Below, in pieces: positions 16,852 to 24,886 of a stretch of 64,000 nucleotides of DNA. The DNA lies in assembly GCF_004403065.1 (NCBI RefSeq), contig NZ_SOHA01000014.1:1-64000 (forward strand), read 5' to 3'. The notes under the pieces were generated by a model, which was given only the letters and a program-made list of their open reading frames with translations, was not told the DNA's origin and made no database searches. A program made the position numbers and the translations under genes. Position 1 is the first letter of the stretch; each line of letters opens with the position of its first letter. The stretch is from Cryobacterium cryoconiti. GTDB taxonomy: Bacteria; Actinomycetota; Actinomycetes; Actinomycetales; Microbacteriaceae.

Positions 16852-16881
16852 CCGGCGTGCGCTAACCGGCGTGCGCTAACC
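16840..16881 (+). repeat. 14-bp unit repeated three times across the transporter stop codon
   Basis: GGCGTGCGCTGACC (16840-16853, containing the TGA stop) is followed by two copies of GGCGTGCGCTAACC (16854-16867, 16868-16881), each bringing an in-frame-like TAA. A fourth partial GGC follows. Confidence 0.92.
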
Positions 16882-16951
16882 GGCATCCGCCGGCCCGACG
16901 GCTGTGACCCGGCGCTCTGGCGACCTGCGTCGCCATGGTTCCCATGGCGCT

Positions 16952-16986
16952 GGTCGAGCCTGTCGAGACCCGAGCCTGTCGAGACC
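16952..16986. repeat. Two copies of the GTCGAGCCTGTCGAGAC dispersed repeat
   Basis: GGTCGAGCCTGTCGAGACC (16952-16970) and a second shortened copy (16971-16986) lie between convergent genes. The same unit forms arrays at 29251-29388 and 37067-37204. Confidence 0.85.
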
Positions 16987-17003
16987 AAGGCCCAGACGCA
17001 CCC

Positions 17004-18521
17004 CTACTCGTCATCCCTGCTCACGTTCGTTCGTTCGACGGAGTCCGTCATCCGGGTGCGGGACTTCGTCACGGCCCGCCACTTGCGTGCCCCGGTCTCG
17101 AGCCAGGGTGGTGCCATGATCTGCACGGCGCCGCGCACCATCCGGATGGCCCAGCCGGAGGCGGCGAGGTAGCGGTGGTGGAACCAGCAGAGGCAGACGC
17201 CGTTGTCGGTGTGGGTTTCCCCGCCTTCGGAATGCGGGATGACGTGGTGGATCTCGGTCATTCCGGCGGGGATTTTGCACCAGGGGATGATGCAGGTGCC
17301 GTCGCGGAGTTGGATCGCGCGTCTCTGCGCGGGCGTGAAGCAGCGCTCGGGGGAACCGAGCTTGATGATGCGGCCCTCGTCGTTGATCACGACCTTCTGC
17401 TGTCCGCCGGTGCTGATCAGATCCTTGACGGCGGTGATCGGGATCGGGGAATCGACGCCGTCGATCCAGCCGACGCCGCGGCCCTGGCCGAAGTCCGCGT
17501 TGAGGTCCTGTTCCCGCACGCTGACCAGCACCGTGGCGGGGGCGCCGCCGATGGTCGGTGCCTCGCCGGCGCGGGCGGCGACGTCGACGATCACGGCGAA
17601 CACGTCGTGCCGCCGCTGGTCGGGCGTGCGATCGTCCCGTTCGAGCAGCGCCTGCTCCCGCGCCTGCTCCGGTGTGAGCCCCTCCCGGTTTGTGTCGGCG
17701 TCTTCCTCGGCGTGGAAGGCGACCGGCGCACTCTTCGGCGACAGATACGCGTCGAACAGGCGGCGCAGCTTGCCCGCGATCTCGGGCATCAACGACCCCG
17801 ACACCGGCACCACGCCGTCGCGTTCCCGGCCGAGCCGGAACGACCGCGCCACCGCGGCGTGGTCGTCGGGCCGCGACCCGTCGGGCGCGAGCACGGCCTT
17901 CCAGACGGAGCCCTGCAACCGGACCTCATCCGCCGGCGCGGGCACCGGGGTCTGCGCACTCGTGCCCGTCGCCGTCGCCACCAGCTCGCTCTCCGCGGCC
18001 TGCACCGAGTCCAGGTCGGTGCACCGCAGCGTGGGCGTCAACGCGGTCAGGATGGCGTCGGCCGTGTCGACGCCGATCGCGCCGGTGGCCAGAGCGATCG
18101 AGGTCGCCGGAAAGGTGGGCGGCAGCGGTTCGCCGCTCAGGGAGCGGCCGGTGCGGAGCTGCTTGCCCAGCCGCATCCGTCGCCCGGCGGTCGGGCCCGA
18201 CACCAGGGTGAGCCGCTCGAGGAGTTCCCCGGCGGTGCGGCAGCCCTTCCTCGCGGAGAGCTGCCCGGTGCCGAGTTCGGGCCGGGACCGGTCGGCGACC
18301 TCCCCGGCCGCGGCTACCCGGAGGGCGTCGACACGGCGGCCGAGCCCCTCGAGCGCCGTGGTCACCTGCAGCAGCCCGTCGTCGTCGAGGCCGCGCACGC
18401 TCGAACACCCGAGCGTCTCACCGAGTTCACCCGCGAGAGCCTGCAGCTCGGCCACCACGCGCGCCGCCGCGAACGGGCCGGGTGCGGCATCCGCTGCGGG
18501 GTGTTCCACGAGGGTGGTCAT
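17004..18521 (-). CDS. DUF222 / 13E12-type protein with C-terminal HNH endonuclease domain
   Basis: A 505-residue protein. The first ~380 residues are the actinobacterial DUF222 (13E12 repeat) domain of unknown role (ALEGLGRRVDALRVAAAGEVADRS, TSIALATGAIGVDTADAI). The C-terminus is an HNH nuclease: CIIPWCKIPAGMTEIHHVIPHSEGG, then TDNGVCLCWFHHRYL, with the zinc cysteines and catalytic histidines intact. Such genes are multicopy in many actinobacterial genomes and behave like a mobile family, but no inverted repeats or target duplication are visible here. ATG 18521 follows TAAACT by seven bases in an AT-rich promoter. Function unproven. Confidence 0.88.
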   Translation of the reverse strand: MTTLVEHPAADAAPGPFAAARVVAELQALAGELGETLGCSSVRGLDDDGLLQVTTALEGLGRRVDALRVAAAGEVADRSRPELGTGQLSARKGCRTAGELLERLTLVSGPTAGRRMRLGKQLRTGRSLSGEPLPPTFPATSIALATGAIGVDTADAILTALTPTLRCTDLDSVQAAESELVATATGTSAQTPVPAPADEVRLQGSVWKAVLAPDGSRPDDHAAVARSFRLGRERDGVVPVSGSLMPEIAGKLRRLFDAYLSPKSAPVAFHAEEDADTNREGLTPEQAREQALLERDDRTPDQRRHDVFAVIVDVAARAGEAPTIGGAPATVLVSVREQDLNADFGQGRGVGWIDGVDSPIPITAVKDLISTGGQQKVVINDEGRIIKLGSPERCFTPAQRRAIQLRDGTCIIPWCKIPAGMTEIHHVIPHSEGGETHTDNGVCLCWFHHRYLAASGWAIRMVRGAVQIMAPPWLETGARKWRAVTKSRTRMTDSVERTNVSRDDE

Positions 18522-18528
18522 GAACAAG

Positions 18529-18534
18529 AGTTTA
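18529..18534 (-). promoter_or_regulatory. -10 hexamer TAAACT of the HNH gene
   Basis: Seven bases before ATG 18521, in a conspicuously AT-rich stretch (about 18520-18600). Confidence 0.5.
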
Positions 18535-18662
18535 CCTCAAGTAGAACAAAAGCACTATATTCGTTCCCATGACAATAAGCTAAAATCGAACTTGATTACG
18601 AAGTGTCGATCGCGCCGTCAGACCCCAACACCGTCGTCTCGCCGAGCCGGGCGATTCGAGCG

Positions 18663-19976
18663 CTAGCGTGTCGCCGTGGCCTCGACGATGGCGATCTCGC
18701 GGGTCGCCGTCTCGGCATCGCGGCCGTCGCCGTCGTGGTGCACGCGGATCCGGGGGGACACGCCCCGGCGGATCCGCACCCGCAGGCTGCGGTAGCGCAC
18801 CATCCAGAACAGCACGGCGGCAGCCGCGAGGAGGCCGGAGAGCGCGGCGACACCGAGCGCCCAGCGCGGGCCGAATTGGTCGGCCACCCAGCCGACCAGC
18901 GGTGCCCCGAGCGGAGTTCCGCCGGCGAAGATTGCCATGTACAGCGCCATCACCCTGCCGCGCATGGCCGGCCGCGTCGTGGTTTGCACGTACGCGTTCG
19001 CAGTCGTCATCAGGGTCAGCGAGGACAGGCCGACGAGGGCCAGGGAGATCGCGAACGTCACGTAGTTGGGCATCACAGCGGCCAGGGCGCAGGAGAGTCC
19101 GAACACGAACGAACCGGCCACCACGAGTCGGAGCCGAGGCCGGCTGCGCCGGGCGCTGAGCAGGGCTCCCGCCACCGAGCCGATCGCCATGATCGAGCTG
19201 AGCAGGCCGAACTCGCTGGCACCCATTCCGAACTCGACGGTCGCCATCGTGGCCGTGAAAATGGCGAAGTTGAACCCGAAGGTGCCCACCAGGAAAACCG
19301 TGATCAGCACGACGACGATGTCGGGTCGATGTGACACATAGCGGAAACCGGCCATCAGCTGACCGCGCTCGCGGGGTGCCCGCGGCTGCCGGCGCAGTTG
19401 CTCGGTTCGCAGCAGTGTCATCGCGAAGACCGTCGCGGCGAAGGTCACGGCGTTGATCATGAACACCCAGCCGGCACCCACGGCCACCGTCAACAGGCCG
19501 GCGGCGGCCGGGCCGAAGAGCCGGGCGCCGTTGAACGAGGCGGAGTTGAGGGCCACCGCGTTCGACAGGTTGTCGTCGGAGACCAGCTCCGACACGAAGG
19601 TCTGCCGGGCCGGGGCGTCGATGGCCGCTACGATGCCGAGTCCGAGGGCGAAGAGGTAGACGTGCCACAGCTCGACGACGCCGGTGACCGTGATCACGCC
19701 CAGGCCGAGCGCCAGCAGTCCCATCAGGCTCTGCGTCAGGATGAGCAGCCGGCGTCGGTTGAACCGGTCGGCGATCAGGCCCGACCACGGCATCAGCACG
19801 AGCTGCGGCCCGAACTGCAGGGCCATCACGATACCCACTGCCGTGGCGTTGTAGTCGGTCAGCTCGGTCAGGACGATCCAGTCCTGGGCGGTGCGCTGCA
19901 TCCAGGTTCCGATGTTCGACACCAGGGCGCCCGCGAACCAGATTCGGTAGTTCGGGACGCTCAGGGAGCGAAACAT
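18663..19976 (-). CDS. MFS exporter (EntS/TetV-like)
   Basis: A 437-residue MFS transporter of the MFS_3 type. It starts FRSLSVPNYRIWFAGALVSNIGTWMQRTAQDW, typical of drug- or siderophore-exporters of this group, and has about 12 hydrophobic segments with the DRFNRRRLL loop motif. The ATG at 19976 lies five bases after the stop of the MarR-type gene, so the two form an operon and the MarR protein likely controls export of a toxic compound (inference). The soluble C-terminal tail is rich in Asp, His and Arg. Substrate unknown. Confidence 0.9.
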   Translation of the reverse strand: MFRSLSVPNYRIWFAGALVSNIGTWMQRTAQDWIVLTELTDYNATAVGIVMALQFGPQLVLMPWSGLIADRFNRRRLLILTQSLMGLLALGLGVITVTGVVELWHVYLFALGLGIVAAIDAPARQTFVSELVSDDNLSNAVALNSASFNGARLFGPAAAGLLTVAVGAGWVFMINAVTFAATVFAMTLLRTEQLRRQPRAPRERGQLMAGFRYVSHRPDIVVVLITVFLVGTFGFNFAIFTATMATVEFGMGASEFGLLSSIMAIGSVAGALLSARRSRPRLRLVVAGSFVFGLSCALAAVMPNYVTFAISLALVGLSSLTLMTTANAYVQTTTRPAMRGRVMALYMAIFAGGTPLGAPLVGWVADQFGPRWALGVAALSGLLAAAAVLFWMVRYRSLRVRIRRGVSPRIRVHHDGDGRDAETATREIAIVEATATR

Positions 19977-19981
19977 GGTAT

Positions 19982-20458
19982 TCAACTGTTGGCGAGCTCC
20001 TTCATGATGTCGACGGCTTCGGTGAGCACCCGGCGCTGATCGGAACTCAGTTTCACGATGCGCTGGGCGAGCCACGCATCCCGGCGCTTGCGGGTCTCCC
20101 GCATCAGGCTGCGCCCCCGTTCGGTCACCGTGAGTACCACTTTGCGGCCGTCGTCGGCCGAGCCGGCCCGGTCGACGAGGCCGGCCTCGACCAGCGCGTT
20201 GACCGTGCGATTCATCGAAGGCGGTGTGACCCGCTCGTGCTCGCTGAGCTCGCGGAGGGTGAAAGGGCCCTGGAAGAAGATGGTGCCGAGCGCCGAGAAC
20301 TGGCTGCTGCTCAACTCGTTGTCGGCCTTCTCCTGGCGCAGCCGCCGGGCCAGGCGGCCGTTGGCCAGCCGGAAATCGTGGCTCAACTCGGCAACCGTCG
20401 CGCGCCGGCCGCCTGCGGGGGCAACAGCTGACGTGAGAGCTGACGGTGAAGATTCCAT
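19982..20458 (-). CDS. MarR-family transcriptional regulator
   Basis: A 158-residue winged-helix repressor: LSSSQFSALGTIFFQGPFTLRELSEHERVTPPSMNRTVNALVEAGLV is the DNA-binding region and ADDGRKVVLTVTERGRSLM the wing. First gene of an operon with the MFS exporter five bases downstream. A perfect dyad ACTTAGCCTTGCTAAGT sits in its promoter and is the probable autoregulatory site. The ligand is unknown. Confidence 0.92.
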   Translation of the reverse strand: MESSPSALTSAVAPAGGRRATVAELSHDFRLANGRLARRLRQEKADNELSSSQFSALGTIFFQGPFTLRELSEHERVTPPSMNRTVNALVEAGLVDRAGSADDGRKVVLTVTERGRSLMRETRKRRDAWLAQRIVKLSSDQRRVLTEAVDIMKELANS

Positions 20459-20475
20459 GGGTACACACCCTAACC

Positions 20476-20492
20476 ACTTAGCCTTGCTAAGT
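20476..20492. promoter_or_regulatory. Probable MarR operator
   Basis: ACTTAGC and GCTAAGT are perfectly complementary around CTT. The site lies 18 bases upstream of the MarR ATG, in the shared region with the divergent hydrolase gene. Confidence 0.7.
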
Positions 20493-20565
20493 ATTCCCTG
20501 TTCGCAGCCTAGTTCAGGTTGGCGGCAAAGCCCTGTAACCAGCAGACGAGCGGGGCGAGTGCTGT

Positions 20566-20571
20566 CAGACT
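20566..20571 (+). promoter_or_regulatory. -10-like hexamer CAGACT before GTG 20578
   Basis: Six bases separate it from the start codon; first base deviates from TANNNT. Confidence 0.35.
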
Positions 20572-20577
20572 GGCCCC

Positions 20578-21429
20578 GTGCCTACCTACACGGATGACTT
20601 CGGCGTCTCGATCACGTATTTCACCTGGGCCGTCGATCGCCCTCGGGCCATCGTCCAGATCGCCCACGGGGTCGGTGAGCATGCGCAGCGCTACGCGGAG
20701 CTCGCCGAGCGCCTGAACACGGCGGGCTACACCGTCTATGCCGACGATCATCGGGGCCACGGCCACACCGGGGTGCACCAGTACGGTGGCGACCTCACCT
20801 GCCTCGGCCGCCTCGGCCCCGGCGGCCTGCGCGCGGCCGTGGCCGGAGTGCACCAGCTGAGCGGGATCATCCGTGCCGCCCACCCCGACCTGCCGCTCGT
20901 GCTGCTCGGCCACAGCTGGGGGTCGTTCATGGTGCAGATGATCGTGAACGCGCACGCCGCCGACTACGACGCGGTCGTGCTCAGCGGCACGGCCTACCGG
21001 ATGCCCGGCTACCTGGACAGCGGCGACCTGAACCGCCGGCACAAGCACCTGGGCGACACCGGGGTGGAGTGGCTCAGCCGCGACCCCGCGGTGGCCCGCG
21101 CGTTCATCGCCGACCCGCTCACGACCACGACTCCGCTGGCGAAGCTGTTCGGCTTGCGCGAGGCGGCGCGCCTCTTCGGCCGGCCGAGTCGCGGTCTGCC
21201 GCCGGACCTGCCGCTGCTGATCCTGGCCGGCGGCGACGACATCGTGGGCGGGGAGCGCAGCATTCTCAAGCTGGTCCGGGCCTATTCCGGGCGGTCGGGG
21301 CTGCGCGACATCCGTGTCATCGTCTACCCGGGGGCTCGGCACGAGGTGTTCAACGAGACGAACCGCGACGACGTCTTCGACGACCTGATCGGGTGGCTGG
21401 GCAAGCGCTGGGCCGTGCCCGCCGATTAG
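20578..21429 (+). CDS. Monoacylglycerol-lipase-like alpha/beta hydrolase
   Basis: A 283-residue serine hydrolase of the lysophospholipase/monoacylglycerol lipase group: oxyanion motif AHGVGEHAQRY, nucleophile Ser in LLGHSWGSFM, Asp in AGGDDIVGG, His in YPGARHEVFNE. The DDHRGHGHT strand is characteristic. GTG 20578 has no clear Shine-Dalgarno site. It reads toward lplA, whose ATG follows the stop after nine bases. Physiological substrate unproven. Confidence 0.88.
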   Translation: MPTYTDDFGVSITYFTWAVDRPRAIVQIAHGVGEHAQRYAELAERLNTAGYTVYADDHRGHGHTGVHQYGGDLTCLGRLGPGGLRAAVAGVHQLSGIIRAAHPDLPLVLLGHSWGSFMVQMIVNAHAADYDAVVLSGTAYRMPGYLDSGDLNRRHKHLGDTGVEWLSRDPAVARAFIADPLTTTTPLAKLFGLREAARLFGRPSRGLPPDLPLLILAGGDDIVGGERSILKLVRAYSGRSGLRDIRVIVYPGARHEVFNETNRDDVFDDLIGWLGKRWAVPAD

Positions 21430-21432
21430 GCT
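21427..21432 (+). promoter_or_regulatory. -10-like hexamer TAGGCT before lplA
   Basis: Six bases before ATG 21439; it overlaps the TAG stop of the preceding gene, so chance is possible. Confidence 0.35.
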
Positions 21433-21438
21433 GGCGTC

Positions 21439-22488
21439 ATGCACGGTGAATATAAGGTTCCAGGCGGCAAGCTCGTCGTCGTCGATCTCGACGTCGTCGA
21501 CAACACGATCGTCGACTTCCGGCTGGCCGGTGATTTCTTCCTCGAGCCCGACAGTGCGCTCGGTGACATCAACGCGGCCGTGAACGGCCTGCCCGCCGAC
21601 AGCGACGCTGTGAGCATCGCCGCCGCTGTGCGCGCCGCGCTGCCGGCGCAGGCCACGCTGCTCGGCTTCTCGCCCGAGTCGGTGGCGGTGGCGATCCGCC
21701 GTTCGCTCGCCCAGGCCAGTGGCTGGCGAGACTACGAGTGGCAGCTGATCCACACCAAGGCGGTCGCCCCCGTCATGCAGATGGCGCTCGACGAGGTGCT
21801 CGCGATCGAGGTCGGCGAGGGGCGCCGCAGCCCCACCCTCCGGATCTGGGAATGGACGGAGCCGGCCGTGGTGATCGGCAGCTTCCAGTCCCTCAAGAAC
21901 GAGGTCGACGCGGTGCAGGCCGCCCGGCACGGCTTCACCGTCGTGCGCCGGATCAGCGGCGGCGGGGCCATGTTCATGGAAGCAGGGTCGGTCATCACCT
22001 ATTCCATCTACGCGCCGACCGACCTCGTGCAGGGCATGACGTTCGCCGACTCCTACGCCTTCCTCGACGAATGGGTGCTCACGGCCCTCAAGTCCCTCGG
22101 CATCGACGCCTACTACCAGCCGCTGAACGACATCACGAGCCCCAAGGGCAAGATCGGCGGGGCCGCCCAGAAGCGGCTCGGCAGCGGCGCCGTGCTGCAC
22201 CACGTCACCATGAGCTACGACATGGACGGCGACAAGATGGTGCAGGTGCTCCGCATCGGCCGCGAGAAGCTCAGCGACAAGGGCATCACGAGCGCCGCGA
22301 AGCGGGTCGACCCGTTGCGCAGCCAGACGGGCCTCAGTCGAGACGCGATCATCGACCGCATGAAGACCACCTTCACCGGGCTGTACGGCGCGGTTGCGGG
22401 CGAGATCACCGAAGCGGAATACGCCCGGGCGGCCGAGCTGGTCGAGACCAAGTTCGGCACGGATGAGTGGATCGGCCGCGTTCCGTAG
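21439..22488 (+). CDS. lplA: Lipoate-protein ligase A with N-terminal accessory domain
   Basis: LplA activates lipoate with ATP and attaches it to lysines of 2-oxoacid dehydrogenase and glycine cleavage proteins. The catalytic BPL/LplA domain begins around residue 100 (RDYEWQLIHTK) and contains IGSFQSLKNEVD, the RRISGGGAMF lipoyl-AMP motif and GKIGGAAQKRL. The first ~95 residues (GEYKVPGGKLVVVDLDV... DFFLEPDSALGDIN) look like the accessory domain that in E. coli LplA is C-terminal. That inverted domain order occurs in some actinobacteria and archaea-like enzymes. 349 residues in all. Confidence 0.88.
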   Translation: MHGEYKVPGGKLVVVDLDVVDNTIVDFRLAGDFFLEPDSALGDINAAVNGLPADSDAVSIAAAVRAALPAQATLLGFSPESVAVAIRRSLAQASGWRDYEWQLIHTKAVAPVMQMALDEVLAIEVGEGRRSPTLRIWEWTEPAVVIGSFQSLKNEVDAVQAARHGFTVVRRISGGGAMFMEAGSVITYSIYAPTDLVQGMTFADSYAFLDEWVLTALKSLGIDAYYQPLNDITSPKGKIGGAAQKRLGSGAVLHHVTMSYDMDGDKMVQVLRIGREKLSDKGITSAAKRVDPLRSQTGLSRDAIIDRMKTTFTGLYGAVAGEITEAEYARAAELVETKFGTDEWIGRVP

Positions 22489-22496
22489 GCCGAGGG

Positions 22497-22853
22497 TTAC
22501 TGTCCGCGCGTGAGCAGGTCCTGGTACTCGGTGTGCAGGTCGATCCAGCGCACGACGTAGGGGCACACCGGCACGACGGTGAGTGTGGTCTGAGTGCGTA
22601 CGTCGTCGAGCGCCTGCTCGACCAGAATGCTCGCCAGGCCCTCGCCCCGGTGCGTGGGGTCCACCTCGACGTGGGTGAACACAACCTCCTCGCCGGCGAT
22701 CTCATAATCGGCCAATCCCACGGTGGCTCCCGCGATCTCCAGCGTGTAGCGGGAGAGGGCCGGCTCGTGGCGGAACTCGACCGTGGTCGAGGCCGTCGCT
22801 GAGTCCGTGCTGGAGTTCGTCGTGGTTTCCGGGGCTGCTGCGTCTGTTGTCAT
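22497..22853 (-). CDS. GNAT-like N-acetyltransferase of the YidJ/GtsN type
   Basis: A 118-residue protein. After a Thr/Ser/Ala-rich N-terminal 25 residues, it has the short Acetyltransf_CG domain: RYTLEIAGATVGLADYEIAGEEVVFTHVEVDPTHRGEGLASILVEQALDD, with the acetyl-CoA loop around HRGEGLAS, and VVPVCPYVVRWIDLHTEY near the end. Targets of this family are unknown. ATG 22853 is preceded by TACGCT at six bases, supporting this start. Convergent with lplA and divergent from the methyltransferase gene. Confidence 0.87.
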   Translation of the reverse strand: MTTDAAAPETTTNSSTDSATASTTVEFRHEPALSRYTLEIAGATVGLADYEIAGEEVVFTHVEVDPTHRGEGLASILVEQALDDVRTQTTLTVVPVCPYVVRWIDLHTEYQDLLTRGQ

Positions 22854-22859
22854 CCCTTC

Positions 22860-22865
22860 AGCGTA
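22860..22865 (-). promoter_or_regulatory. -10 hexamer TACGCT of the acetyltransferase gene
   Basis: It ends six bases before ATG 22853. Confidence 0.45.
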
Positions 22866-22875
22866 GGGTGCCTGA

Positions 22876-22881
22876 CACAAT
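22876..22881 (+). promoter_or_regulatory. -10-like CACAAT of the methyltransferase gene
   Basis: Six bases before ATG 22888, but GAGGGA in the gap could instead act as a ribosome site. Confidence 0.35.
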
Positions 22882-22887
22882 GAGGGA

Positions 22888-23871
22888 ATGCCAACCGCGT
22901 GGTCTCCCTCCTCTTCCAGCCGTGTCGTCCACGCGAACAACCTCGAGGTGCTGCCGCACCTGCCCGATGCGGCCTTCACGCTCATCTACCTGGACCCGCC
23001 GTTCAACACGGGACGCAAACAGAACCGGCAGACCACAACGTCGGTCCGGGCGCCCGCCCAGGCGGCATCCGCTGCCCTCGGCGCGAAAGCGGCGGGCACC
23101 ATCACGGGATTCAAGGGACAGCGCTACGAGCGCATCAAGGGTGACCTGCTTGGCTACGACGACCAGTTCGAGGACTACTGGGCCTTCCTCGAGCCGCGCC
23201 TGATCGAGGCCTGGCGCCTGCTCGCCGACGACGGCACGCTGTACCTGCACCTCGACTACCGCGAGGCGCACTACGCCAAGGTCCTGCTCGACGCGCTCTT
23301 CGGCCGGGACTGTTTCCTGAACGAGCTGATCTGGGCCTACGACTACGGTGCGAAGTCGAAGAACCGCTGGCCGACCAAGCACGACACGATCCTGGTCTAC
23401 GTGAAGAACCCGGCCCGGTACTATTTCGACTCGACCACGGTCGACCGTGAGCCCTATATGGCGCCCGGGCTGGTCACCCCGGAGAAGGTCGCGAAGGGCA
23501 AGCTGCCAACGGATGTCTGGTGGCACACGATCGTGTCGCCGACCGGCAAGGAGAAGACCGGGTATCCCACCCAGAAGCCCGTCGGCATCCTGCGCCGCAT
23601 GATCCAGGCGTCCAGCCGCGAGGGGGACTGGGTACTCGACTTCTTCGCCGGCAGCGGCACGACCGGCGCCGTCGCCGCCGCCCTCGGCCGCCGGTTCGTT
23701 CTGGTGGACCAGAACCCGGAATCGATCGCGGTCATGCGGGCGCGCTTCGCGCTGCTGCCCGACGTCGAGTTCCTGGCCGGCGGCGATGCCCTGCCTGGAG
23801 CAGTGAACCCCGCCCAGCCGCCGCTGCTCGATTTCGCCCCGGACGAAGCCGAGACAAGACTGGGAGCATGA
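22888..23871 (+). CDS. Beta-class site-specific DNA methyltransferase (amino-MTase)
   Basis: A 327-residue DNA methyltransferase. Motif IV comes first (LIYLDPPFNTG, about residue 32) and the SAM-binding motif I last (VLDFFAGSGTTGAV, about residue 248), the beta-class order. DPPF favours adenine-N6 over cytosine-N4 (family knowledge). No restriction endonuclease gene is adjacent, so it looks like an orphan methyltransferase. The internal stretch of about 50 residues rich in Ala (VRAPAQAASAALGAKAAG) may be a variable insert. Its stop overlaps the next start (ATGA). Target sequence cannot be read from the gene. Confidence 0.9.
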   Translation: MPTAWSPSSSSRVVHANNLEVLPHLPDAAFTLIYLDPPFNTGRKQNRQTTTSVRAPAQAASAALGAKAAGTITGFKGQRYERIKGDLLGYDDQFEDYWAFLEPRLIEAWRLLADDGTLYLHLDYREAHYAKVLLDALFGRDCFLNELIWAYDYGAKSKNRWPTKHDTILVYVKNPARYYFDSTTVDREPYMAPGLVTPEKVAKGKLPTDVWWHTIVSPTGKEKTGYPTQKPVGILRRMIQASSREGDWVLDFFAGSGTTGAVAAALGRRFVLVDQNPESIAVMRARFALLPDVEFLAGGDALPGAVNPAQPPLLDFAPDEAETRLGA

Positions 23872-24794
23872 GACTCCGCATTTTCACCGAACCGCAGCAG
23901 GGTGCTTCGTACGATGACATCCTCGCCGTGGCCCAGGCCACGGAGACGCTCGGCTTCGACGCGTTCTTCCGCTCCGACCACTACCTCGCCATGGGCGACA
24001 CTGCCCCCGGCCTGCCCGGGCCGACGGATGCCTGGACCACCCTGGCCGGCCTCGCCCGGGAGACCCGGCGCATCCGCCTGGGCACCCTGGTCTCGTCGGT
24101 GACCTACCGGCCGCCGGGGATTCTCGCGATCCAGGTCGCGCAGGTCGACCAGATGTCGGGCGGGCGGGTCGAGCTCGGGCTCGGCACCGGCTGGTTCGAG
24201 CAGGAACACCTGGCCTACGGCATCCCATTCCCGGCCAAGCGGTTCGGCATGCTCGAGGAGCAGCTGGAGATCGTGACCGGCCTCTGGGATACCCCGGTCG
24301 GCGACCGCTACAGCTTCACCGGCGAGCATTACACCCTCGTCGACTCACCTGCCCTGCCCAAGCCCGTGCAGGCCCGCATCCCGGTGATCGTGGGCGGCGG
24401 CGGCGCCAAACGCACCCCGGCCATGGCGGCCCGCTTCGCCACCGAGTTCAACCTGCCCTTCCCCGACTTCACGGATGTCCCGGCCAAGTTCGCTGGCGTG
24501 CGCGCGGCCTGCGAGGCCATCGGCCGCGATCCCCGTGAGCTCGTCTATTCGGCCGCCCTGATCGCCGTCGCGGGTGCGGACGAGGCCGATTTCGCCCGCC
24601 GGGCCGCGGCCGTGGGCCGGGAGCCCGCCGAGCTGCGGGCGCACGGCGTGGCCGGCACCGCATCCGAGGTCGTGGACCGCCTCGGCGCGCTCTCGGATGA
24701 CGGGGTTGAGTGCGTCTACCTGCAGATCATGGACCTGTCCGACCTCGACCACCTGGACTTCATCGCCCGCGAGGTCATGCCCCAGCTCGCCTGA
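23868..24794 (+). CDS. LLM-class F420-dependent oxidoreductase
   Basis: A 308-residue luciferase-like TIM-barrel protein: MRLRIFTEPQQGASYDDI, GFDAFFRSDHYLA, IRLGTLVSSVTYRPP, the non-prolyl-cis region, GRVELGLGTGWFEQEH and PVIVGGGGAKRTPAMAARFA all fit the actinobacterial F420-type LLM family. Substrate unknown; such enzymes reduce or oxidise diverse small molecules. ATG 23868 overlaps the stop of the methyltransferase gene by four bases, so the two are co-translated, an unusual pairing. A strong palindrome follows its stop. Confidence 0.9.
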   Translation: MRLRIFTEPQQGASYDDILAVAQATETLGFDAFFRSDHYLAMGDTAPGLPGPTDAWTTLAGLARETRRIRLGTLVSSVTYRPPGILAIQVAQVDQMSGGRVELGLGTGWFEQEHLAYGIPFPAKRFGMLEEQLEIVTGLWDTPVGDRYSFTGEHYTLVDSPALPKPVQARIPVIVGGGGAKRTPAMAARFATEFNLPFPDFTDVPAKFAGVRAACEAIGRDPRELVYSAALIAVAGADEADFARRAAAVGREPAELRAHGVAGTASEVVDRLGALSDDGVECVYLQIMDLSDLDHLDFIAREVMPQLA

Positions 24795-24818
24795 TCGCCC
24801 TCTCGCTCCCGCACAGTG

Positions 24819-24870
24819 CCCGTTCCGGTCGAGAGTGCCCGCTGCGCCGGTCACTCTCGACCGGAACGGG
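24819..24870. terminator. 52-bp palindromic repeat (copy B) between convergent genes
   Basis: Left arm 24819-24841 and right arm 24848-24870 pair with one mismatch around a 6-base loop (CTGCGC); the outer GTG/CAC extend it to 24816-24873. It nearly matches the copy inside oleBC (4126-4177), including the trailing CACACTCG. Here it can act as a bidirectional terminator. Confidence 0.85.
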
Positions 24871-24886
24871 CACACTCGCGATGAAG

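Noticed and set aside
16935-18572. 545-codon frame opposite the HNH gene
   Set aside because: Shadow of the DUF222-HNH coding sequence; it runs through the repeats and the AT-rich promoter.
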